From: Liolophura sinensis | Taxonomy: Eukaryota > Mollusca > Polyplacophora > Chitonida > Chitonidae | Direction: 5' to 3' | Assembly: GCF_032854445.1 (NCBI RefSeq) | Contig: NC_088295.1 | Location: 56,277,249 to 56,341,248 of the forward strand | DNA: 64,000 nt | Shown: one piece after another, positions 12,616-24,607 of the stretch | Position numbering within the stretch: position 1 is the first letter of the stretch | How the letters are laid out: every line of letters begins with the position of its first letter | Translations under genes and position numbers: made by a program | The notes under the pieces: generated by a model | The model's database searches: none | Told to the model about the DNA's origin: nothing | Seen by the model: only the letters and a program-made list of their open reading frames with translations

Positions 12616-12708
12616 TCTTATTCCCTGTACAACCTCGCGAAACACTCCAACCCCAAGCCTTCTTATTCCCTGTACAACCTCGCGAAACACTCTAACCCGA
12701 AGTCGTAG
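12616..12708 (+). repeat. Two 45-bp repeats within a conserved short open frame
   Basis: tcttattccctgtacaacct plus 25 more bases is repeated head to tail in unit 1 and present once in unit 2 (about 34,575-34,631). The frame, ending at the same TAG in both units, reads SYSLYNLAKHSNPK. It resembles a tail with a tyrosine motif (compare RYSLYQL in the receptor tails), but no splice context or upstream exon is evident. Confidence 0.5.
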
Positions 12709-13780
12709 AGACTGGTAAACGAATGTTAGCCAAACATCTGGCAAGGTGTAGGTGGATTTATGTGTCTTTGCTCTCGTCTTCAAAGTTTATCTCAAATAAT
12801 TTCAGTCGGGTATGGAGAAGCCATTTAATTACAAAAACACTGATGTTTAGCCATGGTACTAAGTGGTGTCAAAGTTGTCAATCTTTACGCATTGACATGA
12901 GCAGTTAGAATAAAACTCTAAATGCTCTTTTACTGAGCATAGATGTCAGAGAAGAACCGGCATTTTCAAGTACTCGAGCCATTTTAGAGCGTCTTGCCTT
13001 GACGTGGAATCACTATGTCGACATGGAAGAGACGGGTGTTTAGGTATTGGTTGATGGGCAAATGCCAAACGAAACTTTTATTTGCAGCTAAATGGAACTT
13101 TATTAGTCCCTGGGGACAGATGTTAAATATATTTAGTTAAAGAAGGGTGAAAGAAGTAAATTTAAGGCACGATTTTCATCTCAGACACCAAATTAGAGAC
13201 ACTATTTCATTTGAAGCCACCGGAAAAGAGCGGTTCCCGTGATGTTGTCGAGCTTTCCAACCACAAATGGAAACCAACTGTATTTCATAACAGTCGAACT
13301 CCACATCTGCGATCAGCGTAGGTTACGCAGTTGTATATCCATGTACTTTCGGAGACAATGCCTATTCGATTGGGATATATGGTTGTGCTAAAACAGCTGT
13401 GCGCTGACTTATACTATCAAAAGACTGAGAATATAGACTGGCATTTAAACATATGTGGGCTTCATCTTAATGACCAAACTATTCCATAATATACAATAAC
13501 GTGGTAATCTAGTGGATATATATCTTTGTCCCCACATCATCCTTGATTCTCGGTTGCTAGGGTCTGATCAGGTGGGTTAAAATGTGGGCAAAAACTTGTC
13601 AGAGCTACAAGCCATACCCACAAGTGTTAAAATTCACACCCATTGTTTAAATCCCCATGTACATTTCTCATTGCGCAGATAACTTATAATATCTACACTG
13701 AAGAAAAAAAACTACAGGCTTTTGGCCACCTTTTATAGTGCTTGCTGTATGCAGGCACACACCCGTGTTAAAACACTTAC

Positions 13781-13874
13781 CTTCATCATCGGCGGAACAT
13801 TAACACAGATCACCTCTGATAGCTACCAGGAAGATAGCCAGGTATGCGGGTCGTTGACTTGTGACTAGGAACTT
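13781..13874 (-). pseudogene. Dead copy of the second signal exon (unit 1)
   Basis: Aligns with 35854-35947, keeping 94 bp and the G|gtaag donor, but the ATG is AAG and an in-frame TAA interrupts the codons just after the hydrophobic core. Unit 1 therefore has only the first-exon choice at 9773-9866. Confidence 0.65.
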
Positions 13875-14574
13875 CTCGACCTGCTACACCTGTTCTTTCA
13901 GCTGAAGGACATCTTATAAGGCCTTATGTCAAAGATGTAAAGAATCAGTTAGAGATCAATGTAGGCATGAGGATTCGTAGATTTTCCATTTTCATCCGGT
14001 AATTTTTCACCAGTATATAAGTCTTTGAGGTGATCAGACACACGCCATGGTATGAAGACAGCACGATATGTACTCCTGTCCTCCTTATGCAAACCACAAA
14101 CTTGTTTGTTCCTATGTGCGGGCTTTTACGTTATGACTTTACAAATTGTTTCATAGGTATGATCTAATACGGCTACAAAATATCGGTGAACTACGCGATC
14201 ACACTGCAGGCAAATCTAGAACACTCAGTTATATCACTTTTATTTACATTAGTCTATTTACAGTTAGACTGTGACATGAAGCCGGATCTCACCAGGTATG
14301 ACCGATTATTTGTTACCTATCACACTGTCGTTACTGCTCTTGTTTTTAGACTATGTGGTGTTGTCGTTTATGTGGCTGTTTGGTATAATAATGTACATAG
14401 CGCAGTGTCCTGGGATGTTGTATACAAAGTTACATGTTCTTGTATAAAACTGACATGTGCGTAACGTGAATTCATGTTACTCAAATCAACTAAAGGGATC
14501 GATTCGTCTTACTCTAAAATAGAGCTATGTATAACTGTACAATTGCCAAATAAATGCTGACCGTTGTCGTATAA

Positions 14575-14632
14575 GTGAAATATTCTGGAGAACGGTATAA
14601 AACACCAACCAAATGAATAAATAAATATAGCC
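14575..14632 (+). repeat. SINE 3'-domain fragment
   Basis: Reads gtgaaatattctggagaacg, then gtataaaacaccaaccaaat and (aata)n; a 5'-truncated SINE end. No counterpart was recognised in unit 2. Confidence 0.55.
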
Positions 14633-16289
14633 AAATATCTTTTGTACTACGGCCAGATATTTATTAAAATGCTCTATTGCCTCTGACCTACATGTAACAA
14701 GCATACAGTGTATATAGGTTTATACGGTTAACCATGTACACATGGGAAGGGAATTGCTGCACGTGCCTTATACTGCCTATGTCCTGTATATGAAGACTAC
14801 ATAAACAAGGCCAGTTGACTATAAATTATCAGCACATCTATTTATACGCTTTTGTTACGAGGTACCCTCATGGGGCTGTATATGGACACTGAGAAAGAAA
14901 ATCCGGTTAGACTTTAAGAAGTCTATGACGTAAGCATTTCTGAGTACACAGCAAGGATTTTGTAAGATAACTATGTTGCCTTTAGAGCCGACATCCTAAA
15001 ACATGATGACTAGACCATAATCTTGTTTTCTTGATCCCGTTACGAAAGAGTGGGCGTTGGTTATGACTGGTGGAAGGGCAAGTTTGTATTTATACACCGT
15101 TGTGGGATTGTCGTTATCATTTCCCCTACAGAAGGACTTTGTCACCAGTTTTGTTTTCCGCATAGAAAATAAATAAATAATCTCTAGCTCCATGAATTAT
15201 CATAGGAAAAGGCGGATTTAGATTTATTATGAAGATGCATCACGGAAAGGGGAAGTTTTTCAAATCCAAACGCAAAAAGATATTTTTAAGTTAGCCTATA
15301 TGATATCCTTTAGATTTAGGGTTGTAGAAAACGGGAGTTCTCAGAATAAACCACTGAGCTGTGGCAAGGTACTGATGGACTTTTTCACGCGTAAAGTAAA
15401 GGTATGCACACAGTGCATCAAACGTGCGTGATAGCCAAATAAAAACACTACAAACCTAGCGATATCTCCTCGGTGTGACCCGAAGCTGGGCTCAGTAGTT
15501 ACAAATGGTATCAGGTATGATTTGATCTCGGGACTTCTGCCTTCGAGGAAGTGTATACCACTCGACAACCGTAGTGCAGTCAACTCCATACGACGTGTTA
15601 ATATATTTCATATAGCCTATACTAAACATTCGAAAAAAAGATAAATAAGTGTGAATATTTTAAATACTTTCTTTATTTTTATAATTACACAAAGGCTGTT
15701 TTGATACTCCTTTGAAAATCTAACATTTCATATTATGACGTAATGTAACTAATTACGGTAAATTACGGTACGATGTATTTCTTTTCATATTTTTGTCACA
15801 CATGCATCAGAGGCGTAATACATGTATATGTGACCTAAAGAACATATAACAGCTGGCACATTATATGGTAGATGAGCCTGTAATCAATAATCCATTCGAC
15901 AATGTGCGGGATGAATGAACCTCATTCTGGCAGGTTATTTACTGTGTGATAACACAAACATGTACGGTATATTAGTACAAGAGTATAGTTGGGGAGTGGG
16001 GAGTTCTTTTAAGTGAATCACAAGTGCATGCGCGCATCACTGTAAAGCGTTCACGTTTATTAACTTACATTTAAAAATGCTAATTTACCTGCTCGACAAC
16101 TGTCATTGTAAAATCCATTCTTCCACAGAAGTTTATAATGCTTGTATGGAAGCCGGATAAAACCATTATCGTACCATCGTACCATCGCATCATCGTTCCA
16201 TCGTCCGGCGTACTTAGTGTTAGGTATCCCTTAGCCGAGAGTCCCAGTTTTCCCGCATTCCTTCTCTTATTCCCTGATGTTACACTTGA

Positions 16290-16625
16290 TTGATTTGATA
16301 ATTTACATGGTTATTGTGTAACGTAATTATCGATAACGGCGAGGTTTATGAGTGGAGGAAACCTGAGTGCCAGGGCTCAGTAAACCACCGGCATTTCCAC
16401 ATACACACATGCACACCCGATTGGTGGAAGACGAGTGGTCTTCAACAAAGGCATACTGCGCAAGCGTCCACAGGTGCCTCGTTTTTGTCATTAATTGAGG
16501 CTATATACAAATCTTGGGTCAGGGGAATCCACAAATTCCTCGTCCAAGGTCGGGATTGATCACGCACCTCGTGCATGTGTTTTTACAACGGATGGTCACA
16601 CATCTTAACCACTCGGCCACGCCTT
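16290..16625 (-). mobile_element. SINE with tRNA-like head, minus orientation (unit 1)
   Basis: Minus-strand head ggcgtggccgagtggttaag near 16,600-16,622, a clear tRNA-Ser/Leu-like box A. The body includes the ggaggaaacctgagtgcc block near 16,355. An orthologue lies at 36,845-37,160. Confidence 0.72.
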
Positions 16626-19600
16626 ATGTGCTACGTAAGTCGCCAGTTACACTTTCATAGTCATTGGGACGTGACCTTGACCTTGGCAGGTCATTAAAAC
16701 CTAAGTATGGATTTTACAATTGCCCTTACAAGACAACACAGTTTGCAATTTTTCTGGGGAATCAAGCTCTTAGACATTATTCCCTATTACAACTGGCCTT
16801 TGCTTTGTGTAAAATAATTCTCCAACATCAAACTAGAATGAACGATATACCCTTCGTTGAGTTGGCGATATTGAGTGATAAGGCCCCTATATAGCCATCT
16901 TCTCTTCCCAAATAATTAGTTTCCTGAAAGAGTCACTTCACGTGAGCTATAAGTTTAAAGTTGAAACTGTTCCAAACGTAAAGACATCTTTGTCATTGAC
17001 ATAGACGGTCTGCTTTTTTATTTTGTGATTGTTCTCCTTTTACAGCAAATGAGGTTTTTATCAATTAGTGTCCTATATCTGTCAAATAATATACAAGAAC
17101 ATGTATAAGTTGAAGGTCGACTGGAAAAAAATCTCATCAAGGTGATCATTACCACAACAACACAGGCCTAGCGAGGCCTCGATCTGGCAGCAGAGGTCTG
17201 TAGGTAGCCTACACTGGCTGCAAACTAGAACCTCATATGCTACAATAAGGAATCGTAGTAGTCCCACAGTTAAAGATTCACTTCTTTGGCTGACACGTTC
17301 AACACTGTTGCTAAGCCTGATTGGATTTTGTCTCGTCCAGTTTAACAAAACCGTGACGTTAAATAACTGGCAATAATGATAATCATTTTGGAAGAAGGAC
17401 AGTATCTGACATCTACACAAAAAAATTTAAAATGTAGTCCCGTACACATTTTTTCTCCATCCCAACCTTCTTTTAACACCAACATGTTAACGGCAAGCAC
17501 AAAAAGCCCAAGTCTTTATTCTGTGAAATATCTGTGAATGGCTATACACATTTTAATGGCATTCCCAAGAATTCTGTTGCCAGTGGGATACGTTTCCCGG
17601 ACCATTTCGGTACTATGCTACTGGTTTGTCTCATAATCTTTCCGGGCAAAGCACGAATTAACAGCAAAGATCTTTGACTCGAATAATTTTAGTTGGGTAT
17701 GGTTCCCAATAGTTTCCAGCATGGCGTGACGGAACTCGAATTGCTTACACTTTAAGTTGGTATATAAGAATGCCTTATTTCACAGCGTACTGTGCACTGT
17801 TAAGGGTAGTCAACCAATGAAACATCACAGGACGGAAAAACATGTGATATATAAACAAACCATTTTGCAATAGTTTATCAGAGGAATAAAACATCTTTGA
17901 CACGGAATAAAAGAGAGAAACATGTTCAGGCAGAGAATAAGGAAGGGAGACGACTTCCTCAATTGCACAGTTCTAGTTAAGCAGGAAACGTACAAATTAC
18001 AAAACAAAACAATGTTAGTCTGGTGGTTGTTTCGATCGTTAAACGTGACATAGGTACTAGATTCCGGATACAAAAAATCAGATCACAGAAAGCACACTTA
18101 TGAACAATACTTATTAGAATGTTTTTGAAAGAATTTACTTGTATATTATGGTTTAGACGTACTGAAACGTATTTTTGGGTCATGCGTGTTTACAGAAGGC
18201 GAAAGTCTTGTAGAACTATAGGGAAACCACCGCGCCTTCTCACGTTAGTTCAGAAATTGTAGGGGATAAGACCGCAGCTACACCAGCCAGACAAATATAA
18301 GAAAAGAGGAAATTACTTATTTTGCTTATTTACAGCACGCCTAATCCATCCGTACAAAATTGTACAACCAGTGGTCACTGTAATTGTCACCGTCACTGTC
18401 AGGTATTTCGAAAAAAGTGTAGTACATATATATGATATCCCACCAAATATGGAACAAATGGAAAATATAATTTCTCTTGTAAGATATGAAAATACAGTAC
18501 GCTTATTGAATCCCTGCATAATATTAACCAGGTACCGTGACAAGTCGATGCAAAATTTTATACATATATACCTGTCTTCCACGAAGACTGCATGCATTGA
18601 ACACAGCTCGCCGGCAAGAACCACGCCACTCCTCAAAAACTGTGACGAGTGCCAGCTAAGTTGATATATGAAACAAATATGCACACAGTGACGGTACTTT
18701 GCTAAGAAAGAATTTAAAATACAAAGCATATACGGCAATTTACTTCCCAAGGTCACCAATATAATGAAAGTACCAATAAAACTGTGGCAAATTTGTGCCC
18801 GAAAGGAAGTGTAGACAATCGGAAATCCGCTTAAAGCTAGTAACTGGCCTAAGCTATACAGGAATGCTTTCTCTAATAATTTACTTATATATGTTGTAAA
18901 TACAATAACACTGAATATAAGATAAACGGAACAATAATAACCTTAGAGCCCGCTTTATCACTGGGTGGGATGGAAGGGAGTTAAAATCAGGGCGTTGATT
19001 AATGAACTAGCTCTGTACATCGGCCAGACTGTGAAAGGAAAGACCTCCCGGCAGGGAGACCGCTGGACCAAGGGGGATAACTCTAACAACCCAAGTTTCA
19101 CAATCACCACAGAGTTGGATACATCACCCAAGCCCACAAACCACTAAAAATTCCTCCTATGTAACAATACTGTTTACCCTGTATTAATGATCAACAAGTT
19201 GAATAACGTCGTCGCTAAGTGTTTATCGCAAATGTTGCATATAGACAAACATGAGGGAGAAATGTTATTTGGTGGCTCTTTCAGACTAACCGTGCAAGAT
19301 ACAGTGGTGCATCCTGTGTCAGACTTGGTAAAAGTCCTCTGCGTTTATTCATGTGGGCGTGGCTAACTATCCCATGGGCGAGTTTATCTCTCCACTGTGG
19401 ATCGGTCATTTTGTCTGAAACATGGTTTCAGTCCTTTTGCATTTTTATAGCTGTTAGGCTCAGTTTATAGACACAAACTGAAAGGTATGGAAATTTCATT
19501 AGGTGTTGAAGTACCTTATTTAAGTTGAAGAATTTATTTAATTAAACAATAGAGAAAATTATGTTTATATGTTATCAACTTAAACAGATGAAAGTAACAA

Positions 19601-19685
19601 TATGATAGATTTTAAAATTCATCGCCTTTTGGAGAGCTGTGCAACTCAGTCATTGTTTTATTTGCTCTTTTTTAAACTCATCAGA

Positions 19686-19961
19686 GTTTTCAGAAAGACG
19701 CCCCTAGCGTTTCGCCAAATTGCAATTCCGGCCTGACGAATCCACTATTCCACGTTGATCTCCAGACTCGACAAGATCAGCTCGGGGGCCTGGAAGACAG
19801 AACGGAAATGTTGACTTATAATACTGCGGGTAGTTATCTGACGCCGATTTTCAGGCCGACTCGTCAGCCAGATTCTCAGTTTACAGGAATGGATCACGGG
19901 GCCGAACTCTTTTAACACTGGTGAAGAGGATGATGGGTATTGTACGCCACTCTCAGACCAG
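19686..19961 (+). pseudogene. Orphan tail-exon fragment of the plus-strand receptor (unit 1)
   Basis: Homologous to about 51,189-51,477. The splice acceptor and first codons are deleted. A 5-bp deletion after GAACTC creates an in-frame TAA. The end, with the NPLY and YSQM motifs, stop and 3' region, is gone: the sequence jumps from gaccag straight to agtgttaacc, which in unit 2 lies near 51,958. The five upstream exons are absent from unit 1, so this is a clear relic. Confidence 0.82.
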
Positions 19962-20261
19962 AGTGTTAACCATTATATACGGTGTTTTTGTTATCTGAAT
20001 ATAGGTATGGAGTAATTTTAGAATAAATGCACGCAGTTGTGAATATAATACTAGAAAACAATGCGACAAGGTAGAAGTGTGCTTAAAAGTGTCAATGTGG
20101 TCAAAATAAACATAGGATGTATACATTAGAATTCAACAATACAGCACGAATTAATGCATTTTCCGATGTAGTTATGCTAATTCTCTTTCCGTTTTATTCT
20201 AATAACAAATAGTACCAATATTGGATGTCTGTCACAACCAGTCTCATGTTAATTATATTTT

Positions 20262-20512
20262 TTTTATTTTTTTTTTATCTTATTGGTGTTTTAAGCCATA
20301 TTCAAGAATATTTCACTTATACGACGGCGGCCAGCATTATCGTGGATGAGACAGGGCAGAACCCAGAGGAAACCCACGATCATCCGCAAGATGCTGGCAG
20401 ACCTTTCCACGTACCTGCGGAGAGGAAGCCAGCATGAACTGGGCTTGAACTTACAGGCTCCTGGGTCATTCACCGTGCTGACGTGCTACCTCACTCGGCC
20501 ACGGAGGCCCGC
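20262..20512 (-). mobile_element. tRNA-headed SINE, minus orientation (unit 1)
   Basis: On the minus strand it begins ggcctccgtggccgagtgag, a tRNA-Ser/Leu-like box A, and carries aagttcaagcc as a box B-like site. It ends with the gaatatggcttaaaac 3' domain and a T-rich or A-rich end. An orthologue lies at about 52,262-52,506. Confidence 0.75.
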
Positions 20513-21460
20513 ATCTTAGTTTTATCTTAATATCTCAAATTTATGCTATTTGTTATCTGTAAGCATCAAACTGCACACGTACTTATATTATTATATCTCT
20601 TTCTGGTCATGCGTAATATAAAAAAACAGATGGGCCGCTGAGAGGTAATAATGGGTTGTAATTAAAATGAGCATTTAACCGGACAGGACTTTGCAGCACA
20701 AGTAAAGATTTTCACTATGGGCTGATTAGTGATTTAGAATGTTGTGAGGAGACGGTTGTCGATGAATATACCTTGTCTAAAACTGTATCACCTAAAGCGA
20801 GAGTATCCCAAGGATCAGTTCCAAGACTCCTGCTGTTTGTAGTATAATTTGTCACATATATTTTATTTACGCTATACTGATACGTCCGCGTTGAGGTTAA
20901 TGGGTGGAGGAAATCGGAGTGCTCGACGTATGGTTCGAAAAGTACCTGTTTCAGCAGCTCAAAGCCGGTGTCTAGGTCAGTTTACAAAATCATTTTTAAT
21001 TTGCATAAAACTTGCCCAATAATTTGATGATATGAGATAAACCATATCAACACGGTTTGTTCACATTATTGTTTGCCAACATAACCAAGGCTATCTTGGT
21101 TTTTTAGAGAATTTTTATTTTAACAAATGTAAGTAAAATGGTGCAAAATAGCCCAGCAGAAATACATCAGGTGGGAAGAGAGCTTTAAAGAGTATTTTGT
21201 TCAATGTGTCGGCAAAAATTTATTACTATTTTCATTTTTTTAAAATTTAATTAAATGAAAAATTTTAGAAAATTGGTAAAATATAGATTTTAAAATGTCC
21301 ATAATTATTATCTCCTTGATTATTCCAATTATCGACTGATAATTTCTAAATGTTTAAACATTTCCCTAATAGTATACATAAGCTGCAGGCATAATTATTT
21401 GGGATTCTGCTCGGCATAATTGAAAGTAGACGTGTGAATGATATGCACTTCTTTAAACGG

Positions 21461-21820
21461 TACCGGCCCGGATAGCACAGTTGGTAGAGCGTCCGCTTCG
21501 GGACCGGTAGATCCAGGATCAATCATTGATCGAGTCACACCTAAGACTTTAAAAGGGGAAGTTGTAACTTCCTCGCTTGGCGTTCAGCATGAAGGGGATA
21601 GTGCAACGACTGGTTGACCCGTACCAGTATAATGGCTCGGGCGGGGCAGCTTACTTGCCTTCGGCTTAGTCGTCTCAGTGAAGCAGCACTAAATAAAAGA
21701 GCGGTGGAAATCCGTCCTGCAACAAGGAGGCACATTACACGTGCATGCACCCTAAGGATTCCTTCGTCGTCATATGACTGAAAAATTGTTGAGTACGACG
21801 TTAAACCCCAAGCACTCACT
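21461..21820 (+). mobile_element. Full-length tRNA-headed SINE with target-site duplication
   Basis: Starts with a tRNA-like head (ggcccggatagcacagttgg, box A-like; ggatcaatc, box B-like) and ends in a conserved 3' domain (gttgagtacgacgttaaacc). A 10-bp direct repeat, ctttaaacgg, flanks it at 21451-21460 and 21821-21830. The orthologous copy at about 53,461-53,820 shows it inserted before duplication; it sits next to the unit boundary. Confidence 0.82.
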
Positions 21821-22859
21821 CTTTAAACGGCTGATGAGAAGTTACGTACATGTACTTATATGTTCGATGTATAAAATCACTATGTTCCATCCACTAAAAA
21901 TAATTTAACAAAACCCATTTAATCCGATATTTTGCATGCATGTAGCCTTAATATGCATTGTCGTAACCCTTGGCTTTTGTTGTTGTTTCATTGAAATGAC
22001 GATCACAACGAAAGAGTGACGTACGCTCACATATTATTCCTAGTACAGTTGTGGCAAACTGACGACTTTATCTGCGCAACACAAAGACCCATTAGATTTA
22101 CACAAAATGCGATCGCTGTGGGTTCAATTCTCGGCTATCATCCTGTGTCATTGAGTGAACATGTGCTGAGGGCCTTCAGACAAACCCAGTAAACGTCTAC
22201 TCTTCGACATGTTGACTTCAGGAGGTGTCAAACGCGGATACATGACAGTCGATCTCCAGATTTTTGCTTTTCTAAACTAGGACACTCAGCATCCTAGTGT
22301 GCACAAAATGGCCGAGTGCCTCCTGTGGGCGTGTAACATTGTACACACTCATCTCCATGCTTTAAGCAATGTCATCAGGGTTTGAAATCCCCACGTGCTT
22401 CTACGAAACAAAGACTAGTTTTACTTTACGTGTGCCTGAATTCCACAGTTTTACTCCGTTTGTAAATGTAAAATCTGGATATTTTTAAGGAGGTGCATTT
22501 TAAAAATAAGCACAGGTTATTAAATCAGATAGTTTGTTTTTCTCCCTTGTTTCAGCCTTGGTTGTGCCATAACTTAAGGCATTACTAAGCTATAGGCATA
22601 ACTCCTGTACGCAGACCAGTGAGGCCAGTATAGGGATTAATGTTCATATTGTGACATGTGCAGGACAAACCATTCGACTGTGAGAAGGTTAAGGCTTCGG
22701 TGGTTTGTATTAAATAATGTTTCGACAATCACGCACGTGATCTTCGAATACATACCTGGAACGTTCGTTAATCGGCTGAAGATTGGTTTGCGGATGTCTG
22801 AATCGACGCTTCGATTGACAAGCGTACAAGAAAGTTTTGACACTCAGTTTAAGTCTAAG

Positions 22860-23113
22860 TATATTTATTTATTTATTTATTTGATTGGTGATTACCCCGT
22901 TACTAAAAATTGTGGCAGTTGCCAGCATCAAGGTGGGGGAAATGAAAACCTGGCACTGCCAGGGGGAAACAGTTGACTATCTACAGGTTGCTGGTGGACC
23001 TTTCCATATAGGATCGGAAAGGAAGCATGAGCTGGACATAATCTCACCGCGACCACTGGTTAGAGGCTACCAGGTATTTATGTTGCACCAACACGCTAAT
23101 CACTAGGCCGCGG
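22860..23113 (-). mobile_element. SINE, minus orientation (unit 2 copy)
   Basis: Orthologue of 1005-1256, with only scattered substitutions. Confidence 0.7.
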
Positions 23114-24072
23114 AGACTCCTAAAATAAGAATATGTGAACATGAATAACAACAGTCATATAGTGGAATTGCTGCGATCTGACTCAAACTTCTGTGTCTCC
23201 TGCTTTCAGTCCACTTAAAATATGTAAGCTTATGTTTAGTCATCAAGTACATAACAACAGGAAACGTGGTCCATATGAAATGTAAGATCAGCCTTTACAT
23301 GCAAATTACCAGAAGTACGACCCAAAACCTTGGCGCATGAAGTTGGTAGTTTTCATATTACCTGCCTGTTTCCCGATGGATGTGAAGACATTCGTTATGA
23401 TTTTGTTTTGACATTACATGAGCTTATTTGTTTTAAAACCCGCCTCATTTTTTACTCGTCTTGCTTAAGTTCCAGAAACATCCCGTTGTAATTTATGGAG
23501 ATATAGGAGAAATAACCAGGCATGTAAAACGTCATGCAGATTTTGATAATAGAACACAGAATTTATAAAATTACAACTAAGAGACAGGATATATACATAT
23601 AAACAAAATGATGCACATAAAATTTGAGAAGGATAGTATATACTGGTATCTTTTCATACAGTAACTAAATATTTCATAGTATCCCAAATTACATGATGAG
23701 TGAAGGACAAAACGTTTTCCAAGAAGTCAAAACAATGGAGACTTGGTTTCTAAAAGTCTTAATTTCCAATCATCGAATTTGAGTTGGACTCTTTGGAAAA
23801 TCTTCTTGATTAATAAACCACTTAATTGCAGACTGGTGAATGTGTATAGGGCGAGGCCTCAAAAGCAAACGTGATAGGACAGAACGAATTGAATAGGTAA
23901 TATTCCAAAAGCCAATTGAATGCAGTAAGGAAAGTGTTTTCAGTCCTTGATGTAGGTGGTCCAACTACAAACGTCAAACAGACACTTTTCCTTTCATGGA
24001 ACAGCTTTTGAACTACTTATACTGTCACTGTCGCAATCCCTTACGTTCACAAGTCACCACTCTCGCTGTCAG

Positions 24073-24607
24073 TCAAGCGTCCAGATCTTGTTTTGCCCGT
24101 GTGTTAGCCCTGCTCAGAACATCATAAGGATTAGCCTCGGTCTCAGTCCTGGCAGGAACTGCCCTGCCTCGATGCAACTGATTATACGTCATGTCGACGT
24201 CAGCATTTCCCGTGACACCGCCAATAACGTCATCAGAACTGCTCTCACCGTAAGAGTGTCTGACCACGTGATCGTAATCTCCATGCACTTTGAAATGTGC
24301 AGCTTCCCCTTGTACTCGGTCGTAGTCGCCATGGTGATTTGTTCTTGCGGCGGATCCAACCGAAAATGCGGCGTCTCCTGAAGTGTTGGCCGCTCTTCCG
24401 GTTTTGTTCACCTTGGAGTACAAGTCGCTGACATTCGTCTCTGCAGCACGATTCCAGGGTGTACCATTGTCGTCTCTCTCAAGCTGGTACAGCGAGTATC
24501 GGGAGTTAATGTTGTCGTAACCAGCGTTGGGTCGGCTGACGATCTGTGCCTCCGTGACGTCATCATCACGGTTTTCTGTTTGAAGAATGGGAGGCTTCTG
24601 TGCGGAC
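24073..24607 (-). CDS. Cytoplasmic tail exon of copy 2, multi-tyrosine
   Basis: Compared with copy 1 there are about 12 nucleotide differences in 535 bp: 7 amino-acid changing and 5 silent. All seven tyrosine motifs (YDNI through YDVL) are unchanged. This is much closer to neutral or constrained change than the lectin exon of the same gene. Confidence 0.78.

Larger units (their letters stand above)
9867..13780. other. Upstream flank of copy 1, no gene recognised
   Basis: Contains a poly(A) run near 9,988, short ccaccct repeats near 10,115, the repeat at 11385-11715, and a stretch at about 12,117-12,480 that matches unit 3 (63,403-63,780) but not unit 2. Conserved short open frames show no recognisable domain. 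Promoter elements for the copy 1 gene would be here, but I cannot point to one. Confidence 0.4.
13875..19685. other. Intergenic DNA of unit 1
   Basis: SINE pieces at 14575-14632 and 16290-16625, a SINE-like stretch near 15,310-15,590, and otherwise unrecognised AT-rich DNA. Between about 18,385 and 18,590 the sequence homologous to 38,000 joins that homologous to 50,060, which is the scar of the missing 12 kb. Confidence 0.5.
1..21890. repeat. Tandem segmental duplication, unit 1
   Basis: The sequence starting at position 1 (tccactaaaaataatttaac) recurs at about 21,891 and 53,888, and the following kilobases align in order with small indels. Unit 1 holds one minus-strand lectin receptor gene (2345-9866), a dead second signal exon (13781-13874) and an orphan tail fragment (19686-19961). 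Its right part, about 18,590-21,890, matches 50,058-53,887. The roughly 12 kb that lie between these blocks in unit 2 are absent here. Boundaries are by eye, good to tens of bases. The true left edge may lie outside the window. Confidence 0.9.

Noticed and set aside
18313-18420. Minus-strand frame ending in a transmembrane-like run near ILYGWIRR
   Set aside because: The unit 2 counterpart (about 37,930-38,010) does not keep the hydrophobic run or the basic end, and the exon boundary is unclear.
21465-21540. Genuine tRNA gene (box A and box B-like sequences)
   Set aside because: It continues into a SINE body with a conserved 3' domain and target-site duplication, so it is a retroposon head.
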